DNA of 64,000 bases from Lunularia cruciata (lineage: Eukaryota; Streptophyta; Marchantiopsida; Lunulariales; Lunulariaceae), in NCBI GenBank assembly GCA_948567375.1, contig OX419760.1, forward strand, positions 63,670,911 through 63,734,910, written 5' to 3'. Of this stretch, positions 1 to 11,424 are shown piece after piece (within the stretch, counting starts at the first letter, position 1; each line of letters opens with the position of its first letter). Both the position numbers and the translations under genes were made by a program. The notes beneath the pieces are model-generated. The model did no database searches. It saw nothing but the letters and a program-made list of their open reading frames with translations, and was not told where the DNA came from.

Positions 1-640
1 GGAAGGTCTATACACCATAAAGAGTCTTGTTAGACTTTGGTGTGCAGACCCTTATGTTGGGGAAGTCTATAGTTGTCGGTCTGGAGTTACGAAAGACCAA
101 TGTGGAGAGGTATCCATTTCAGATCCAGACATCTCTAGGTGGTGGTTCAACACAGTAAAACACACGTGGGGAGCTTGTTGTCCAGGCTCAGCCTGGTCAT
201 CCAACTGATAGCTTGGTGGTGAGAGCTCAGGCTATTGCAACAATAGTTGAGTCATATGATGTGCTAGTGGGGGGAGCAATGTTATACCCCATGGGTTTCA
301 GCATTGACTATTGGGAGGAGACAGCCTCTTATAGACCTGGTTGGCAGTCTGGTGAAGGACGGGTATGTCACCTACCACTACGCTTCAGTAGTGGCAGTCT
401 TGGCTCACTACAATCCGGGACCATGGCAGCATCAGTTTTAGCTTTCATTGGTGCAGTTACTTGGCATGGTGACTTGTTGGAGGGGAAGCCCATGTAGAGG
501 ATACTCCAATACCAGATGAGATCACTCGGCTTTGGAGTACGAGTGGGATTGTTCCATCTACCTTGCATGTTCCATTGTGGAGTTCCAAGGAGGCGTTGCA
601 ATAGCATGAACATCAATTGGTGCAGCATGCTTGGAGTGGT
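1..640 (+). pseudogene. Ty3/gypsy protease region and linker to RT (decayed)
   Basis: The first 80 bases align in meaning with the copy-2 segment at about 44220-44340, where a retropepsin-type D-S-G triad is readable at 44289-44297. In copy 1 the equivalent triplet codes for D-F-G, so the catalytic-type motif is damaged. The open stretch at 213-497 (start V-V-R-A-Q-A-I-A-T) continues the same region and has a close counterpart in copy 2 (about 43970-44120). Retropepsins cleave Gag-Pol and act as dimers. This copy could not do so. Confidence 0.6.
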
Positions 641-849
641 GGACGTACGTCTTCCACTCCTACGACAGTTCTAGAGGATACTTGGGAGCCAGATCTTGGA
701 CCCAAGCTTATTGGAGAAGAAAGACGGAGGGTTTAGAGGTTCTTGAGGAGTCACACGAGTTGTTTTGCCTTCAGTATGAAGGATTTGGGTGCTCTGAAGG
801 GACTTGGTATACGGATTGAGCTGACTAGTGATATACCAGTTTTCTGATG

Positions 850-1485
850 TCCTAATCGATATAGTGAGATGGAGAGGACATTGATTCAGAGCCGGAGTAG
901 TGATCTGGTTTGGTGGAGATTTCACATGGAGAGTATGCATCAGCACAATGATGCCAGCCAGGAAGGATATGCATGGCAACAACACAAATAGGCGGATGTG
1001 TGGAGATTACTGTCTTATCAACCGACAGACCAGGGCTGATTGGTATGTCATGCCTACACCAGAGGAGATTTTTGATACAATTGGGCATGCAAAGGTCTTC
1101 AGTACTTTGGATCTTTGAGCAGGATATCATCAGTTGCCGATCAGGGAGGAAAATAAATCCAAGACAACATTCTAGGCTATTGATCCTCACGGTAAGGATG
1201 TATTATATTAGTGGAGGTTCTTACCATTTGGGTTGAAGAATGCTCTAGCTGAGTTCCATAAGGGTCATGGATAGTATCCTAGCTGGATTGGATTTTGCTC
1301 GGTACTATATTGATGACATTTTGGTCTATAGCACTACTGTGGAGGAGCATGAGAGACAGTTGTTGGAGGTGTTTGAGAGGTTGAGATCTCATGGACTCAA
1401 ATTACATCCTGGGAAGTGTAGGTTCTTCCACGAGCAGGTTGAGTATTTGGGTCACACAATCTACCCCGGAGGACTTGGTGTTTAG
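850..1485 (+). pseudogene. Ty3/gypsy reverse transcriptase domain (decayed)
   Basis: The segment contains the fingers and palm of a Ty3-type RT. The L-D-L-x-A-G-Y-H block is at about 1107-1130, the F-L-P-F-G-L-K-N block at about 1218-1242, and the catalytic box Y-I-D-D-I-L-V-Y-S at about 1306-1332, followed by the thumb start C-R-F-F-H-E-Q-V-E-Y-L-G-H. Stops at 1116-1118 (TGA), 1209-1211 (TAG) and 1483-1485 (TAG), plus a shift near 1250, break it. Copy 2 reads Q at the first two positions. The enzyme would copy element RNA into cDNA. Confidence 0.9.
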
Positions 1486-1494
1486 CAGACCAAG

Positions 1495-2100
1495 GTGGAG
1501 GCTATTGCACATATTCCTCAGCCTACGGATGTGAGCAAAGTACGAGCATTCCTTGGGTTGGCAAACTTCTATCGCCGCTATGTTAGAGGATTTAGTTTCA
1601 TTGCCAAGGCCTTGACAAAGCTGACCAAGCTTACACAGGAGTGGTGTTGGGGAGATGAGAAGGAGAGAGCTTTTGTAGAGCTCAAGGAGAAGTTGACATA
1701 TGCTCCTATTTTGAGGAGACCAATCAGAGGACAACCATTTCAGGTTCATACTGATTGGAGTATGTTGGAGCTTGGAGTAGTGCTCACCCAGCATGATGAT
1801 GAGGGGAAGGAGTTTGTGGTGGCCTATGCTAGTCGCTCCAACAATTCAGCGGAGGCAAAGTATAGTTCATATGAGGGAGAGTACTTGGCAGCAGTTTGGG
1901 CAGTAGTACATTTCCGATGTTACCTATTTGGTAATCCCTTCACTATCATCATTGATCATCAACCATTGAAGTGGTTGATGGAGTCCAACAAGCTTTCAGG
2001 GAAGCTTGCACGATGGGCTCTGATTTTATAGGAGTATGATTTCACGGTTGTTCACAGACCTAGAGTGGTGAACCGTGATGCAGATGAGTTGAGTAGAAAC
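1495..2100 (+). pseudogene. Ty3/gypsy RT connection and RNase H domain (decayed)
   Basis: An open reading stretch of 178 codons runs to the TAG at 2029-2031. It starts with the RT thumb/connection (V-R-A-F-L-G-L-A-N-F-Y-R-R-Y) and continues into RNase H: H-T-D-W-S at about 1747, S-S-Y-E-G-E-Y-L-A at about 1864 and D-H-Q-P-L-K-W-L at about 1954. The first acidic position (D in T-D-W-S), the E of Y-E-G-E and the D of D-H-Q are the expected RNase H acidic residues. The frame resumes after the stop with a short tail (V-N-R-D-A-D-E-L-S-R) typical of the end of Ty3 RNase H. Confidence 0.92.
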
Positions 2101-2316
2101 CCATGTCCCAGCCAGCAGGATCAGACCGGAGCACGTTGGCATGGTGAGATAGATGAGGAGATGGTGCCGAGTTGGCATGCATCTGCCTTTTTGTGTATAT
2201 TTTTTGAGGCTTTGGTGGTATCTCTCTCAGTGCATACAAGAGGAGTTATTGAGGTCACAGATCCAAAGAGTGAAGATATTAGTACAGTTCAATGAGACAT
2301 TCATGATGATGTCTTA

Positions 2317-3060
2317 ATGATGGACTATCTTCGCATTGGTGTTGTGCGTGGTACAGTTGGGGCCAAGGAGAGAGACCATGTTCTTCAACAAGCCAGACGG
2401 TTTAGATTGGAGAGCAAACACCTTTTGCGTGTACGAGAGGATGGTAGAGTGCGAGTAGTACCACTTCCAACACAGAGACCACAGTTGGTCCGTCATGCTC
2501 ATGAGGAGCTAGGACATTTTGGAGTAAAGCGTACATATAGCTTACTCCAGGGTCATTATTGGTGGCACGGTATGCAGACCAAGGTATAGCAGTTTGTTGC
2601 CAGATGTGTGGTTTGTGACCGAGTTAGAGCATCATTCAATGCTCCTAGACCAGTTCCACCCATTACCTATCATGGGATTGGATTACCGTTGGAGTTTGGA
2701 CTTCGCTGGACCTTTACCGCTGACTATGAGACATCATCGGTATGTTTTGGTGATGGTGGAGCACTTCTCCAAGTGGATTGAGTTGGTGGCACTTCTTGAC
2801 AAGTCTAGTGAAGGGACAGCTTACTCGATCTTGGATTGAGTTCTTAGTCATTTTGGTGCACCAGCTGAGGTTTTGACTGATCAAGGTATGGAGTTCTTGG
2901 GAGAGTTTCAGGTCTTGTGTGATAAGGCTTTGATTGATCATCATACTACATCCCGAGATCACCCTGAGGTAGATGGCTTAGCAGAGAGAGTGGTTTAGAT
3001 GGTGAAGAGAGGATTGCAAAAGTATGGTTTGTAGAGAGGCCACTTGGGAGATTGGGATCT
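2317..3060 (+). pseudogene. Ty3/gypsy integrase, zinc-binding and catalytic core (decayed)
   Basis: The H2C2 zinc-binding region is readable as H-A-H-E-E-L-G-H-F (about 2491-2520) and, after a TAG at 2587-2589, C-V-V-C-D-R (about 2606-2623). The core follows. The first catalytic D is in S-L-D-F-A-G-P-L-P (about 2695-2720), the second in L-T-D-Q-G-M-E-F (about 2875-2900), and the catalytic E in G-L-A-E-R-V-V (about 2975-2995). This is the D,D-35-E pattern of retroviral-type integrases, which join cDNA ends to chromosomal DNA. Stops at 2587, 2838 and 2996-2998 inactivate it. Copy 2 encodes Q at 2587 and 2996. Confidence 0.9.
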
Positions 3061-3399
3061 CCAGTTACCTTGGTTGGCCATGGGCTATCAGTTCAGCCAG
3101 CAAGCCTCCTTAGCATCCTTCTCTCCATACTTTCTACTCTATGGACAAGATCCAAATTTACCTGCAGCCATTCATCGAGATGCTACTGTAGTTTTGGACT
3201 TGGATGACCCCGATGGATGGATGAGTGCATGTTCTCAGCGGGCAGAGATCTTTTGGAGATTGATGCCGATGGCCTTTGAGAACTTGGCGATTGCTCAGCA
3301 TAGAGATACTTTATGTTATGCTACCATTCGAGGAGGAGGTTATAGACCCTCAATCTATCGATTTCATCCATGCGACTATGTATATCTATAGCAGATAGC

Positions 3400-3736
3400 A
3401 CCGACAACACATGATGTTTCAACAGGCCGCACTATCTTGAGAGTGCGTGAGGTTTTGCCATCTGGAGTCCTTGTGTTAGAAGGACGTGATGGTGTTGTTT
3501 GGAAGGATCATGTGCGCAATTGTGCACCATGCCACCTCCCAAACATTGATGGTACTATGGACCCAAGCTTGGCACTTGTACGTGCAGGCTTGAGGTGTAT
3601 GTTATGTGGCTCTTCTGGTGGAGCTACTACTATGTTAGTGTGTGATAGTTGTTCAAGAGGATGGCATATGGCATGTATGACTCCTCCCCTCATGGTGGTT
3701 CCTTAGGGACAGTGGTTATGTCCTAGATGTACTTGA
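3400..3736 (+). pseudogene. GPY/F-like segment plus C-terminal PHD finger of Ty3 Pol
   Basis: After the integrase core the frame reads a GPY/F-like SH3-type segment (V-L-P-S-G-V-L-V-L-E-G-R-D-G) and then a C4HC3 PHD finger at 3596-3730. The motif is C-x2-C, eleven residues, C-D-S-C, S-R-G-W, H, M-A-C, then a W and a final C-P-R-C, followed one residue later by the stop at 3734-3736. All eight metal ligands and the conserved W before the last pair are present. A TAG at 3704-3706 interrupts the finger in this copy, while copy 2 has a sense codon there. PHD fingers in host proteins usually read histone H3 tails, so a role in integration-site choice is a reasonable inference but not shown. Confidence 0.82.
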
Positions 3737-3890
3737 CCTATAGCTAGTTCATTCTTTATATGGTATAGATTGCAGACAAGCAACTAACAATGGGGCTCCA
3801 TAGCACCCGGCCTCCTGCTCTTTGCTCATCATAGGGTATACCGTATACTTAGAGTAGATGGCTATCTGGAGTTAGAGGGACCAAACCGCC

Positions 3891-4545
3891 AGCTAGGGGG
3901 GCAATTGTGGCACTTTAGAGTCTATGTATGACTTATGTGTGAGTTGTGCTTCTATTGTGTATGATGTTCACAGCAATGTATGTTGTGTAGCGATGTATAT
4001 ACGCACAACAGCTATCACGCCATTTGTAGTTTCGCATCTAGATGCTCGGACATTGGAGTTCTAGTGATAGTAGTTAAAGGCATTTTGGCCATTACTCATA
4101 GACTACTTTCCGACGTTCAGATTCAGGTTTAGTGACTTCATGGTGGGGCCCACCATCCGCACCGTCGGGTGTGCCGTCAGCGGGACCGTTGGGAGGAGAC
4201 CTAGGTTGAAATCAGGAGTATACCCTGGGAGTGCAGCTCCAGAGATCTCACTTCTTTGATGTTGACCCTTCGAGTTCTTGGCTAGAGTGGACAGAAAGCC
4301 GGCGAGCGTCACCTGGAGTCTCTATGCTAGAGTGGGTGTGGCTTGACTATAATCAATGCCCTATTGTTGGCAAGTTGTTGAGGATCAGATCAAGTATTGA
4401 TCTGAGTTTGATTGATTCAAGTAGTAAGTGATCTGATTATTGTGGCACTTTAGAGTCTATGTATGACTTATGTGTGAGGTGTGCTTCTATTGTGAATGAT
4501 GCTAACAACGATGTATGTTGTGTAGCGATGTATATACGCACAACA
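3891..4545 (+). repeat. Polypurine tract and 3' LTR region of Ty3 copy 1, flanked by 105-bp direct repeats
   Basis: A G-run (about 3894-3901) sits just before TGTGGCAC at 3906. Unit A occupies 3906-4010 and ends ACAACA. A body of about 430 bp follows (4011-4440). A second copy of unit A (4441-4545, also 105 bp) then ends in the same ACAACA. The same arrangement is present on the minus strand at 38504-39164 in copy 2. Each full-length unit ends in a short inverted repeat, TGTTGTG with CACAACA. The formal LTR boundaries are therefore ambiguous: either the LTR is the whole 640 bp with repeated ends, or unit A flanks a shorter LTR. Confidence 0.75.
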
Positions 4546-5379
4546 AACTTCTCATGTATGGTGTTTCATAAAGGTAATACTTTTTCTCTCTAATCTTGAA
4601 TATATCAAGAAAATTAATAGATGCTCTCTTGTATTTATTAGGGTTTTGCAAAATCTTATAATTATTCCATTCTTGTTGTAACATTTTATCAACAAAGTTT
4701 ACTTTTAGTAAGAGAGGTCTATTTTTATAGGAATATATATAATGCAATCTAAATATATTAAAAGTAGTGAAATATTAATTTAAATGAATTTGATCAACAT
4801 CACAAAAACATTAGGTAATATTATTATCCTTGGGATGTTGTAATGGGATATAGATCTCATTATTGATACCAGTTTTAATCTTATGGGAAATATTAATAAA
4901 TTGGTTAGTCTAAATAGATCTTAGTAGCTTTTCTTTGATTCTAAGATATAGAAGTCTTCATGTTCTATGATTTAAAAGAAATTGATAAGGTCTACATATA
5001 TTCATATTATTTTTATGTTTCTTTTCTTCTTTAATAGCTCACTTTCATGTAATTTATCTTCTTCATATCCATGTTGTTCTATCAGTTCTGATTTCTTGAT
5101 CTCTTCATAGATTGACATGAGGAGAAGTAATTTATCTCCAAATCCATTTACTTATGCTTTCAAAGAAAAACTCATATGATTATATTTTTTCTTTTCTTAT
5201 AGATGGAGTGTCATTTTGAACCTCCAATAAAGAAAAAATTTGGCTTCAAATTTTATATATCTTACAATGAGCTAATATGAGAAGCATGTAAAATAACCAT
5301 GTGATCATGGAAAATAGTTTATAGACATCAAAATGTCTTTTGTAAATTGTAAATTTTAAATATCAATAAATTGTTCAAT

Positions 5380-5765
5380 GTAAGTCAACTATATCAAACT
5401 CCACAGCTACTCCATTTCTACCAAGCTAGACATTTCATTTCAATGAATAATATAAAAAATTATTCATTGTGAAGAAATTAGTAATTTATTGAAAGTAAGT
5501 ACTACAATGTCTATCCAACATTGAATGTAAGTAGTATAACTAATATCAAACTCCAGCTGTATTCCATTTTTCAAAAGCTAGACATAACATGATATATTAT
5601 TCAAGAAGCAGAACTAATATCAAACTCCATTGTATTCCAATTTTTGAAAGCTAGACATAACATGATATATTATTCATTGTCAAGAAGCCTTATTGAACGT
5701 ATGTAATGCCTATCCAACTCCATCACTCTTCTATTTCCCCCAAGCTAGACAAAACATACCAAAGT
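5380..5765 (+). repeat. Degenerate repeat cluster, about four units of 70-100 bp
   Basis: The phrase CAAACTCCA, a CCATTT/CCAATTT run, then AAGCTAGACAT and usually a TATATTATTCA tail recurs at about 5393, 5548, 5620 and (weakly) 5713. The two central units are the most alike. Spacing and length vary, so this is an old tandem duplication series and not a satellite array. No coding or structural RNA signal is evident. Confidence 0.6.
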
Positions 5766-8700
5766 AGTACCACAGCCTACATAAGTAAGTCTATGTCATA
5801 AAAATGCTATGCTCTACTTTTGCTATCATTTTTAAGGTAGGTCCAACTACTCTAATATGTAAAGATTAAATTCAAGAATAAATAGTTCCATCCCAAGTAG
5901 AAGTAGAATTTTGTGGATGTTATTATATTGATACCTTGATTTGAAGAAACTTTTAACTCTAATCTTGTATATTAAGTCTAAAGTATGCATGTGATCAATT
6001 ACTACCATGATAATAGTCTAATATTTAGTACATTACACATATTATGTTGAGTTTGGAAGTAATGTACTCAAAATAGAAATTAAAATCATACCTGAAAAAT
6101 CTAGAATCTATTGAAAATTAACTTTTAAATTAGAAATAAATATTGTATCTAGATTTCTAAAAAAAATATTTTGATACAAGCTAGAAATAGAAACTTGAAC
6201 TATGTATGAAAATACTAAAAAGGTCATTTCTAATTTAAAAGCAAAGAATTTCATCTAGATTTCCATAAATATAATTATAAAAGACAATCGATAATAGTAT
6301 CCATGCAAAACTTCAAGTAATGTTATAATCAAATAACATTTGTACAAACCTAAACAAATTCAATTTTGACCTTAAAGCTCTCTAAACATAGCACAGTATG
6401 AATCATCATCCATCCATTTTACACTCCTCAAAAGTTTCTTGAGGTTTAGGACTATCATTTTGAGAAACTTACTTCCTTTGATTAAGTTTGCTAGTATGTA
6501 GCTACAAAGGTAGTACCTTCTCTCTTAAAAGTGAACAATTATAATTGATGACTTAGTAAATCTGTTATTTGTTGTTTATTTGTAAGTAATCTCTTATTTG
6601 TTGTTTATACGTAATGGAAGCCTGGTAGCATTTAGGATTTATTTCTTGAACTTCCTTATATTGCCTCCTTCAACTACTTCAGAAAGTTGCAATAAAAAAC
6701 CTTGCAAACTAAGCATCTTCAACTTTAAATATATAGCAAAACTCTTTCTGAAACTATATTGATACCATTATTTTATAATCTAGAATTGCATCTCAATTGG
6801 ATCAATTTTCTACAACTATACAAATAAACGTGCCAAATATGAATTTGAAATAAATGTACCAAATGTGATTAATATGATAGCTATATTTTAATAATCTTGC
6901 ACTCATATAAAGACAAGGCCCAATAATACAAAAGCTTTTGCATTTGTGTGAGAAATCAATATGTGAGCATTAAACCTCGATAATTTATCACGCATCACGA
7001 GACATTAATACCAAGAATTTAGAAACTGACTGACTTTCACATAAATAAGATAGATGTTGGGTACCCATAGATTTATGGTTGCATAGAATACTTAATTCTA
7101 CTAATGATTATTAAATATTTTTTATTTTACCTTATATTATATAAATATTAAAAAAATCAGTAAAATATGAATTTATAATCATGATTATTGAAGCATAAAT
7201 GATCATTTTTTTCAAATCTAGCCAAAATAAGAGAAAGTAGCAAGGAGCAATTAAACACTTGTAAGATAATTTAGAATCACTCTATTTCCAATCTTCAATC
7301 TTGAATACTGCTAAGTTAAAGAAAATTTATATATCTCTATATTACTCTATAATAAGAATTTGAATAATAGAGAAAAATTCTGAAATTTGAATTATAGAAC
7401 TTCCCTTACCAAATTTGATATTTCTCTCTATTTTTATGTTTTATAGAAGTTTTATCATTTTATTTATTATTTTCTGCTTGATTCTTTGTATTTATCAATC
7501 TATATCACAAGTAAATCTACTTATTTCTTGCTTTAATAGTTCAAAACTACACACTTCAAAGCAAAGGATCAAGATACTTCTTGACCTTATGCAAGAGACT
7601 TTGTAGCAAAGCTACTTCCACAAAAACTATCCTGAAAGGTTTCTCTTGTTTATGAAAAGTTTTTATGATAATCTATTTCTTTGGAACTTCCATTTGAAAA
7701 TGACTTTGATGTTCTAAATAGGTTTCATTGCAAAGTGCATGATCTTGAGATGGATAAAATGAGAAAAAATGCACAATTCAAACTTAATCTTATTTTACGT
7801 GAGATCAAAAAAAAATTTGTGCACTAAAAATCCATCTCGATTGGCAACGGAATTTGAACGGGGAGGTCTTTATCCAAGAATAGTATCAAATTGAACTTCT
7901 AATTGCTATTTTTATCATCTTTAGTTGCTTATGCTTTGTATGGATCTAATTATTATACATGCATAACGTGCCTATAATGCTCAATATGCACTTAGGTAGA
8001 GAGACTTCTGCATACTTAATATAATGCACATAAGTATATTTTATAGATATAGAGCTCATATATTTATATACTATAATATATGAGTATGACACTAAATTAA
8101 TTTAGTATTTTATGCATATAATATAGTACAGATAGTTGAAAATATATTTGTAACTCATAAGCATTGTACATAGAAGTCAAAGAAGAAAGTGAAGATGAGG
8201 AGGAAAAGTTGCTTATAATTCCCTCGTAGGTAGTAAGATAAATTAAATTAAAGATTAATAATAGAGAGTGTTATGTAAAGGAAGAATGCATATGTGTACA
8301 AAACCCTTTACATGAATTTCTTGTTATAGTATCATATTTTTTCCTCTATTTAAAATTTTATTTATTAGATTGCATATATAATTTATTGGGAGTTCTTTTA
8401 ATTAAGAAATTTTAACAAGAATCTTACCTTTGAGAAGTATCAATGATTTAATGTTGATAAAACTTTTACACTATTTCTAAACTAAAAGTAGAATCTGAAT
8501 ATTATTATTAAATTAAATTTGAAATTTTTACTTGGTCTATGATGTTTGATATAATAATCTTTTTATTTATTTGCACCATGAGCAGAGAGATTTATACCAA
8601 TGTACAATGGCAACCATTGACTAATGTTGGAAGATAACTTCCTCAAGAATAGTGACAAAAGGTAACCTAAGGAGATACTCAAAATATTTTTTAGATGTCT

Positions 8701-9754
8701 CTCCACTTGTAAGATTAGCCTTAATTTCATATTTACAAGCAAATAATAACTTAAAAGCACTTATGACAAAGAGCTCTCACTTTTTTTTAATTAATTAATT
8801 AATTTATTAAGAATGGATTGTTCATTTAGCATAAGGCACTAACTTAGTCCTTAGGAAACCAACTCGATCATGATAGGATTGAACTTCTAAAACAGTTCTT
8901 AGACTTAGAGTGTGAGTAGATGATTATTCTTCCCAAAGTATGAATAAAATCACATTTTGGACACTTCTAACCATTGGATCTAGTACTTTTTTAAGGTTGC
9001 TACATTAGCCTAAGGTTTTGAGCTTTTATTGTTGTGTCTTAATTTTTTCTTCCCACCAACAAGATATATGTGAAGTTTGTTGGTTGGAATTTCAAATAAC
9101 AGTCTTTTTATGAAATCTAATTTTCCTTTAAATAACCTGTAGTTTTATATAAAGAATTTCATATTATTTTAATTTGGACAAGTCTAATCCAAGACCAACA
9201 CAAACATTGGGAATCCAATCATTTAAATTTTATATTTAAAATTTTATAGCAATTTGGTAAAATATTTTAGTTTAATCCTAGTATACAAAAGGGATAGCAA
9301 GAAAAAGATGAACCTAAAGTATCATATAAGAACATACACAACATATATATTAAAAAATTGCATTTTGATTATAATTTTTACATAGAATGGTAATGCATTA
9401 CCATTCTACTACTTTGAAATAATATGAATAATAATATTTTTCATGTTATATAAGTTGTAATATGGAAGGATTTACAATATAATTACTCTTGAGATGCTTT
9501 TAGTGTACTCCAAAATACATACTAAAACTTTTTATTTGATTATGAGCCTTGTATCATATTCAAGAGGAATATTCAGGCACAATTTGAGCTTAGAATACAA
9601 ATGTGTTTAACAGATAAAATTATACTCAAGAATCATTTTAGACCACTTGAATCTTGAATCCTAGAATTGATATCTGATACAAAGAAAAGAAGTTAATTAA
9701 GCAAAGAAATTTCTCATCTGGGCAGGACTCTGATTTAAACAATGATGGTCTAAC

Positions 9755-9950
9755 ATAAAAGAGTTTTCATATAAAAGTGTATAATCTTGAATTGATGTAT
9801 TTTCAATCTAACTCTTGGATATAAAGAACTATTCATAGGTAAATGACAAACCATAAAAGAGTTTGTGGAAAAATGTATATAAACTTGAATTAATGTTTCC
9901 CTCAATCTAACCCTTAGATAGAAGTGTCTTTACATGTAAAAGACAAGTGA
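9755..9950 (+). repeat. Two-unit tandem duplication of about 100 bp
   Basis: Two consecutive units share TAAAAGAGTTT, a stretch with GTATA followed by CTTGAATT-ATG, and TCAATCTAACYCTTRGATA. The units have diverged by substitutions and small indels. This is local sequence history only, and it lies immediately beyond the 3' end of RT element A. Confidence 0.5.
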
Positions 9951-10269
9951 CACCTCTTAATTTCTCTTTGTACTTTTACAAATCAAGAAAAGTGTGACCA
10001 CATAGAAAGCACAAAGGATGGGAAGACCCCATCAAGCTGTACAAGGGTGAGATAAAATAGGTAAAATCGTGCTAAGCCCCAATAGAGTTGATATGAGAAA
10101 TTTTCCCTACTGCACCTAAGATATCCGAGCTATGCAAATCATAAAACCTACAAACAACTAGAGCATTCGAAGAAGCATCACCTAGTGTGATTGCTCTCCT
10201 ATGGATTGCACCAACCACTAACCTTCGTAGAGTGATGAACACACACTATCTAAAATATGCTACAAAGTA

Positions 10270-10870
10270 TGAGAGTGAGAGTGGTACCTCTTGGCGCCTA
10301 ACATTATAAGCTCTCATTCACTCCTTGACAAATGTGTCAAACGCCATGTCTATCACTCCATATAACTCCAAGGCTAGAGGAAAAAAGAGGTGACATTGCT
10401 ACATACCCATATACTTGGAGACCTTGCAAGCTGCCATTGCACTCACTGCCCACCCAAGGGGATGGGTAATCACTCCCTCCAAAACTATATCACACATAGG
10501 GTTCGTAACCATGACATCCGCTACTATCACTTGATTATCTTAGACCAAGTATAAGTTTGCCCTAATATGTGTTGTCTGCAAAGCATACAAATGCTCCCTC
10601 CAAGCCAAGTATCCACTCTCTTGTGCCATAGCAAATAATATGTCCCTAATAGCATCATGGGTAGCTATCCAATGTCTTTGAAAAGGACATTGTGTCATAT
10701 GGACCATTGTTGTATCTAGTGTAGAACCACACTTACAAGTTAGTAATGAAGTGAAGATGGGTGGACCAAACCTAGGTGAAACCTCATTGTTGTAGAGAAA
10801 GTAGCTCGTGTGAGTTGGAATGCCCTAATGCATGGTTGAGCTAGGATCCAAGGGCTTGCACCCTTGTCAA
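10270..10870 (-). pseudogene. RT element A, possible C-terminal nuclease-like domain
   Basis: The minus strand encodes H-D-A-I-R-D followed by a helix-like segment, G-Y-L-A-W-R-E, then V-I-V-A-D-V-M-V-T-N-P and P-L-A-L-E-L-Y-G. Elements B (about 25305-25580) and C (about 34200-34610) keep the same landmarks (H-D-A-I-x-D, A-W-R-E-R, A-D-V-V-V). The E followed by a strand with A-D-V-V-V resembles the core of PD-(D/E)XK (restriction-like) nucleases, a fold used by several non-LTR elements to nick target DNA. That assignment is inference. A profile search would be needed to decide. Confidence 0.5.
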
Positions 10871-11424
10871 AGCAAGAGCAAAGACATGCTCTAATAGCAT
10901 GAGGAATGGATTAGTCAACTAAGAGAGAATGTAGTGTATGCTGACACTATTGCTCTATCAAGGAAGACTATTAACCTCTAGTCCAATCTAATAATAGTGG
11001 AGCAAAAGATGAAAGGTCCTTGCATGCCTGTGGGGATAGACTATCTCTTGTCTGTCACAATAACCTTTGGAGAGAAAAGGATCCTTCCTCCACCTCTATT
11101 ACATAAGTCTTCAAAATCAGCCTATCAACAACCATCAAATAAGAGGAAAGTAGGAGTGACAAGAGAGCCCAACTATCCAAAAATGCTTTAGGTGTTGACT
11201 CCTCCATAAATAGCAAGCCAACCCTTCCACACAAGATTGGTAGAGATATTTGTCTACATACCAAATCCTTTGTCACACACTAAAATATCATTGGTCCAAT
11301 AATATCACCAAAGACTCCCATAATCCTCCTATCAAAGGCTCTCACACATGATAAGAAGGTCAAGGAGAGGGGAATTGTGCAAAGGAGGTAAGTCTCTTGA
11401 TGAGCAATGCTAGAGGAGAGTATA

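Larger units (their letters stand above)
1..4545 (+). mobile_element. Ty3/gypsy LTR retrotransposon, copy 1 (5' part outside window)
   Basis: The sequence reads, in order, a protease-region fragment, RT, RNase H, integrase, a GPY/F-like segment, a PHD finger, a G-rich polypurine tract and a 3' LTR region. Protease before RT, and integrase after RNase H, is the Ty3/gypsy order. The element enters the window already inside the protease region, so gag and the 5' LTR are off the left edge. The reading frame is broken by many in-frame stops and a few shifts, so this copy is dead. The same domain order, with closely related protein sequence, occurs in reverse orientation at 38504-48246. Confidence 0.93.
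4546..9985. other. AT-rich intergenic stretch, no gene recognised
   Basis: This stretch is strongly AT-rich with only short open frames. None shows a recognisable domain, a splice-bounded exon pattern or biased codon use. It holds a degenerate repeat cluster near 5380-5765, a two-unit repeat near 9755-9950 and a short TTAA-type run near 8791-8808. It probably consists of old, unrecognisable repeats. Confidence 0.6.

Noticed and set aside
4502-4747. Minus-strand 81-codon frame rich in K, Y and N
   Set aside because: Its composition reflects AT-rich DNA and it overlaps the LTR unit A. No protein family is recognisable.
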